Shown here in pieces: positions 62,057 through 64,000 of a stretch of 64,000 nt of DNA. Each line of letters begins with the position of its first letter. Position 1 is the stretch's first letter. The notes under the pieces were generated by a model. It was given only the letters and a program-made list of their open reading frames with translations. It did no database searches and was not told the DNA's origin. A program made the position numbers and the translations under genes. Location: contig NZ_CP018099.1 of assembly GCF_001886815.1 (NCBI RefSeq), positions 2,416,501-2,480,500 of the forward strand, written 5' to 3'. The DNA is from Caldithrix abyssi DSM 13497 (GTDB lineage: Bacteria > Calditrichota > Calditrichia > Calditrichales > Calditrichaceae).

Positions 62057-62929
62057 ATGAAGTCAAAATCCATTATCTATTTTCTACTGCCGGCATTGTT
62101 GTTAACCTTTTTGGTTACGGTTTTTCCGTTGCTTTATGGATTTGCGCTGGGAATGATGCGCAAGATGCCCGTGTTTGGAATTTCTGAATTCATCGGTCTG
62201 GATAATTTCATTTTTCTGTTGCGCGATCCTCGTTTCCAGCAGAGTTTGTGGACCACCCTCAAATTTACTTTGATTTCGGTGCCGCTGGAGCTTTTGCTCG
62301 GGCTGGGATTCGCCCTGCTTTTGAGAGAAAAGATTCCCGGCAATGCCCTGCTTAAAATAACGCTGATGATTCCCTGGGCCATTCCCACCGTGGTGTCTGC
62401 CAAAATGTGGGAGTGGATCTATAATCCGGAATATGGCGTTTTGAATTATTTGCTGCAGTCGGTCAACCTGTTAAACGAATCGGTGAACTGGCTGGGGCAT
62501 CCGCTGTGGACGCTGCCGGCCATCATCCTGGCCGATGTCTGGAAAACGGCGCCTTTTGCCGCGCTGCTGATCTACGCCGGTTTACAAACCATTCCAGAAG
62601 AACTGTACGAATCGGCCAAAATTGACGGCGCCGGAGCCTTTTGTCGTTTGTTTTACATAACCCTTCCTCTAATTTACCCTATTATTTTAATCGTTGGTAT
62701 CTTTCGGACGATGGATGCCTTTCGTATTTTTGATCTGATTTACGTCATGACAGGCGGCGGGCCGGCAAACATCAGCGAAACGATGAGCGTTTATGCCTAT
62801 AAATTGCTTTTTCAGACGCTGCAGTTTGGTTACGGCTCGGCAGTATCCGTGGCCATGTTTTGGATTATTGCTCTATTAAGCGGCGTTTATGTTTATGTCC
62901 TGCACCGAAAATTTAAGGTCTTAAGTTAA
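62057..62929 (+). CDS. Sugar ABC transporter permease (MalF-like)
   Basis: A 290-residue inner-membrane protein with six hydrophobic helices, starting KSKSIIYFLLPALLLTFLVT. The EAA loop that docks to the ATPase is EELYESAKIDGAGAFCRLFY. GLDNFIFLLRDPRFQQSL matches the N-terminal loop of this family. The in-frame GTG at 62051 is an alternative start. The MalG-like second permease and an ATPase normally follow, but the next 700 bases are repeats and then a regulator gene. The transporter set is therefore incomplete here; the missing parts must be elsewhere or lost. Confidence 0.88.
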   Translation: MKSKSIIYFLLPALLLTFLVTVFPLLYGFALGMMRKMPVFGISEFIGLDNFIFLLRDPRFQQSLWTTLKFTLISVPLELLLGLGFALLLREKIPGNALLKITLMIPWAIPTVVSAKMWEWIYNPEYGVLNYLLQSVNLLNESVNWLGHPLWTLPAIILADVWKTAPFAALLIYAGLQTIPEELYESAKIDGAGAFCRLFYITLPLIYPIILIVGIFRTMDAFRIFDLIYVMTGGGPANISETMSVYAYKLLFQTLQFGYGSAVSVAMFWIIALLSGVYVYVLHRKFKVLS

Positions 62930-62949
62930 AATTTATGAACCAAATCCGC

Positions 62950-63195
62950 ACACGCAAAGCCGCAACCAAAATCAACCGCAACGCCCGCAAAGTAATTTTC
63001 TCGCAAATTACGCCAAGCATCGCAGAAAATGATTAAACAACCACTGAGAGCGCAGAGAAATCACAAAGGGCGCAAAGAATGTTTTAAATTAAAAATAGTT
63101 TCTTGTTTCCCATAATTGCCTTCATCCCCTGCACTCTCTCCCAGAATAAAAGTCTAAGAGAGGGGTACGCTGAGCGTGGAAGATTATTTTCAACG
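62950..63195 (-). repeat. Dispersed repeat of the 'TTTGCGCCCTTTG' family
   Basis: It matches 54911-55142 in the same orientation over about 230 bases and 47029-47130 in the opposite orientation. Distinct words include AAAGGGCGCAAAGAATGTTT and CGCAAATTACGCCAAGC. Confidence 0.85.
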
Positions 63196-63239
63196 GCGTA
63201 AGTGATTCCCGCGCTGGCCAGCTTCGTGCAAATGCGAGA

Positions 63240-63430
63240 AAAGGAATGACAGGCCGGCGGCCAATCAATTTTGAACCATGATTTACTTGAATTCTGGATT
63301 TCCATGATTTGCTTTTTATGTTTACAAAATTTCGCCTTAAAATTGAGCGTAAACTTTCACGAGTGAAAAAAATCAAGTTAATCCTGTAATCTTATTAATC
63401 AAGGTTCAAAAACTACCTCAAAACCTCTTA
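63240..63430 (-). repeat. Interspersed repeat, copy 2 (inverted partner of 1171-1357)
   Basis: From AATGACAGGCCGGCGG through TTTCACGAGTGAAAAAAATC to AAAAACTACCTCAAAACCTC this is the reverse complement of 1171-1357 with scattered changes. Confidence 0.75.
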
Positions 63431-63650
63431 ACTTTTTTCTTCTCCAACGTTGGTAATCATTTCCCATATTAGCCTTTTCCTCTCTCTCCTGGAATAAACC
63501 TGGGGAGGGGACGCTGAGCGTTGGGAGGTATTTCCAACGCTTTAATTCGTAAAGGATCATTGCAAATGTATGGTCTCCTTTCCATTTTAGCCTCAATATT
63601 TTCACATTTTTACCGACAATCAGGATGTAAAACAAAGTTGCATGGGAACA

Positions 63651-64000
63651 ATGGTAGAAAAGTTTAAAATTTTAGCGGTTGACGACAATCCGATTAACTT
63701 AAAATTATTATCAAGCGCTTTAATCAATAGCGACTATGAAATTTACACGGCCTCTTCGGGGCAGCAGGCGCTGGAATTGGCCAATTCCGTTCTTCCGGAT
63801 TTGATCCTTCTGGATGTTATGATGCCGGACATGGATGGGTACGAGGTCTGTAAAAAATTACAGGAAAATAAAAACACTCAATATATTCCCGTCATATTCC
63901 TTTCCGCCCGCAACGAAGCTGTCGATAAGGCCAAAGGGCTGGCTTTGGGCGCGGTTGACTATTTGACCAAGCCTTTCAATCCCCTTGAAATAAACGCCCG
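63651..64000 (+). CDS. Response regulator, receiver domain, cut by the window end
   Basis: 116 codons are visible. The CheY-like receiver has the acidic pair in ILAVDDNPINLKLL, the phosphorylated Asp in LILLDVMMPDMDGYEV, the Ser in VIFLSARNE (in the Thr/Ser position) and the Lys in YLTKPFNPLEI. The start could be the ATG at 63651 or the in-frame ATG at 63642. The receiver ends at about the window edge, so an output domain may follow; the wording DDNPINLKLL and GAVDYLTKPF is common in hybrid kinases and in GGDEF or PP2C output regulators. It lies alone after a long repeat region. Confidence 0.9.
   Translation, partial: MVEKFKILAVDDNPINLKLLSSALINSDYEIYTASSGQQALELANSVLPDLILLDVMMPDMDGYEVCKKLQENKNTQYIPVIFLSARNEAVDKAKGLALGAVDYLTKPFNPLEINA

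Larger units (their letters stand above)
62930..63650. other. Repeat-rich non-coding region
   Basis: No gene is supported. Two dispersed repeat copies (62950-63195 and 63240-63430) lie next to each other and fill most of it. The remaining part, from 63440 to 63600, has a word CGCTGAGCGTTGGGAGGTAT similar to one at 63160. Confidence 0.6.

Overview
The window looks like part of a chromosome from a Gram-negative, moderately A+T-rich bacterium of the Bacteroidota/Calditrichota kind. The pointers are a TonB-dependent receptor with an N-terminal carboxypeptidase-regulatory domain, a secreted protein with a type IX-style C-terminal sorting domain, a type III glutamine synthetase, outer-membrane beta-barrels, and long intergenic stretches full of interspersed repeats. 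The overall feel is Caldithrix-like, but that is an impression and not a proof.

Layout. 1-645: left-truncated DruA/DUF4338-like gene, probably part of a mobile element. 1591-6810: tight five-gene cluster (glutamine-dependent asparagine synthetase, NAD synthetase-like ligase, acyl carrier protein, DUF362 protein, GNAT-like protein) that looks like an amide-forming biosynthetic operon. 7150-9680: cysteine desulfurase, ThiI and tRNA-Lys(CTT). 9798-11645: acyl-CoA synthetase. 12340-25731: type III-D-like CRISPR-Cas locus (Cas6, HD-less Cas10, four RAMP proteins, Csx19-like subunit), followed by a CARF-HEPN RNase with an extra C-terminal domain, a radical SAM protein with a CYTH-like C-terminus, and a 13-repeat array. 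The far end of the array carries a tandemly duplicated degenerate unit broken by an ISL3-family insertion sequence. No cas1 or cas2 is present.

27594-38534: an operon of four large genes: a tubulin/FtsZ-like GTPase (1138 aa), a two-TM coiled-coil protein, a 1251-aa membrane protein ending in a LIM-like zinc module plus an HExxH peptidase resembling eukaryotic DA1, and an exported, membrane-anchored von Willebrand factor A protein. This is the best candidate for an undescribed system. It follows directly after the CRISPR/IS region, so the segment has the character of a defence or accessory island.

38693-64000: TonB receptor; a block of ~184-bp tandem repeats with nested hairpins; a 990-aa secreted protein built of two nearly identical ~432-aa copies; ALDH7-type dehydrogenase; a beta-barrel protein; glutamine synthetase III behind a convincing sigma-54 promoter, divergent from a GAF-type sigma-54 activator with repeated CTACA-N4-TGTAG sites; another beta-barrel; zinc alcohol dehydrogenase and phosphoesterase; a CHASE2 adenylate cyclase overlapping a sugar ABC transporter binding protein and permease; and the start of a response regulator. 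Several intergenic repeat families, including nested MITE-like elements, recur through the window.
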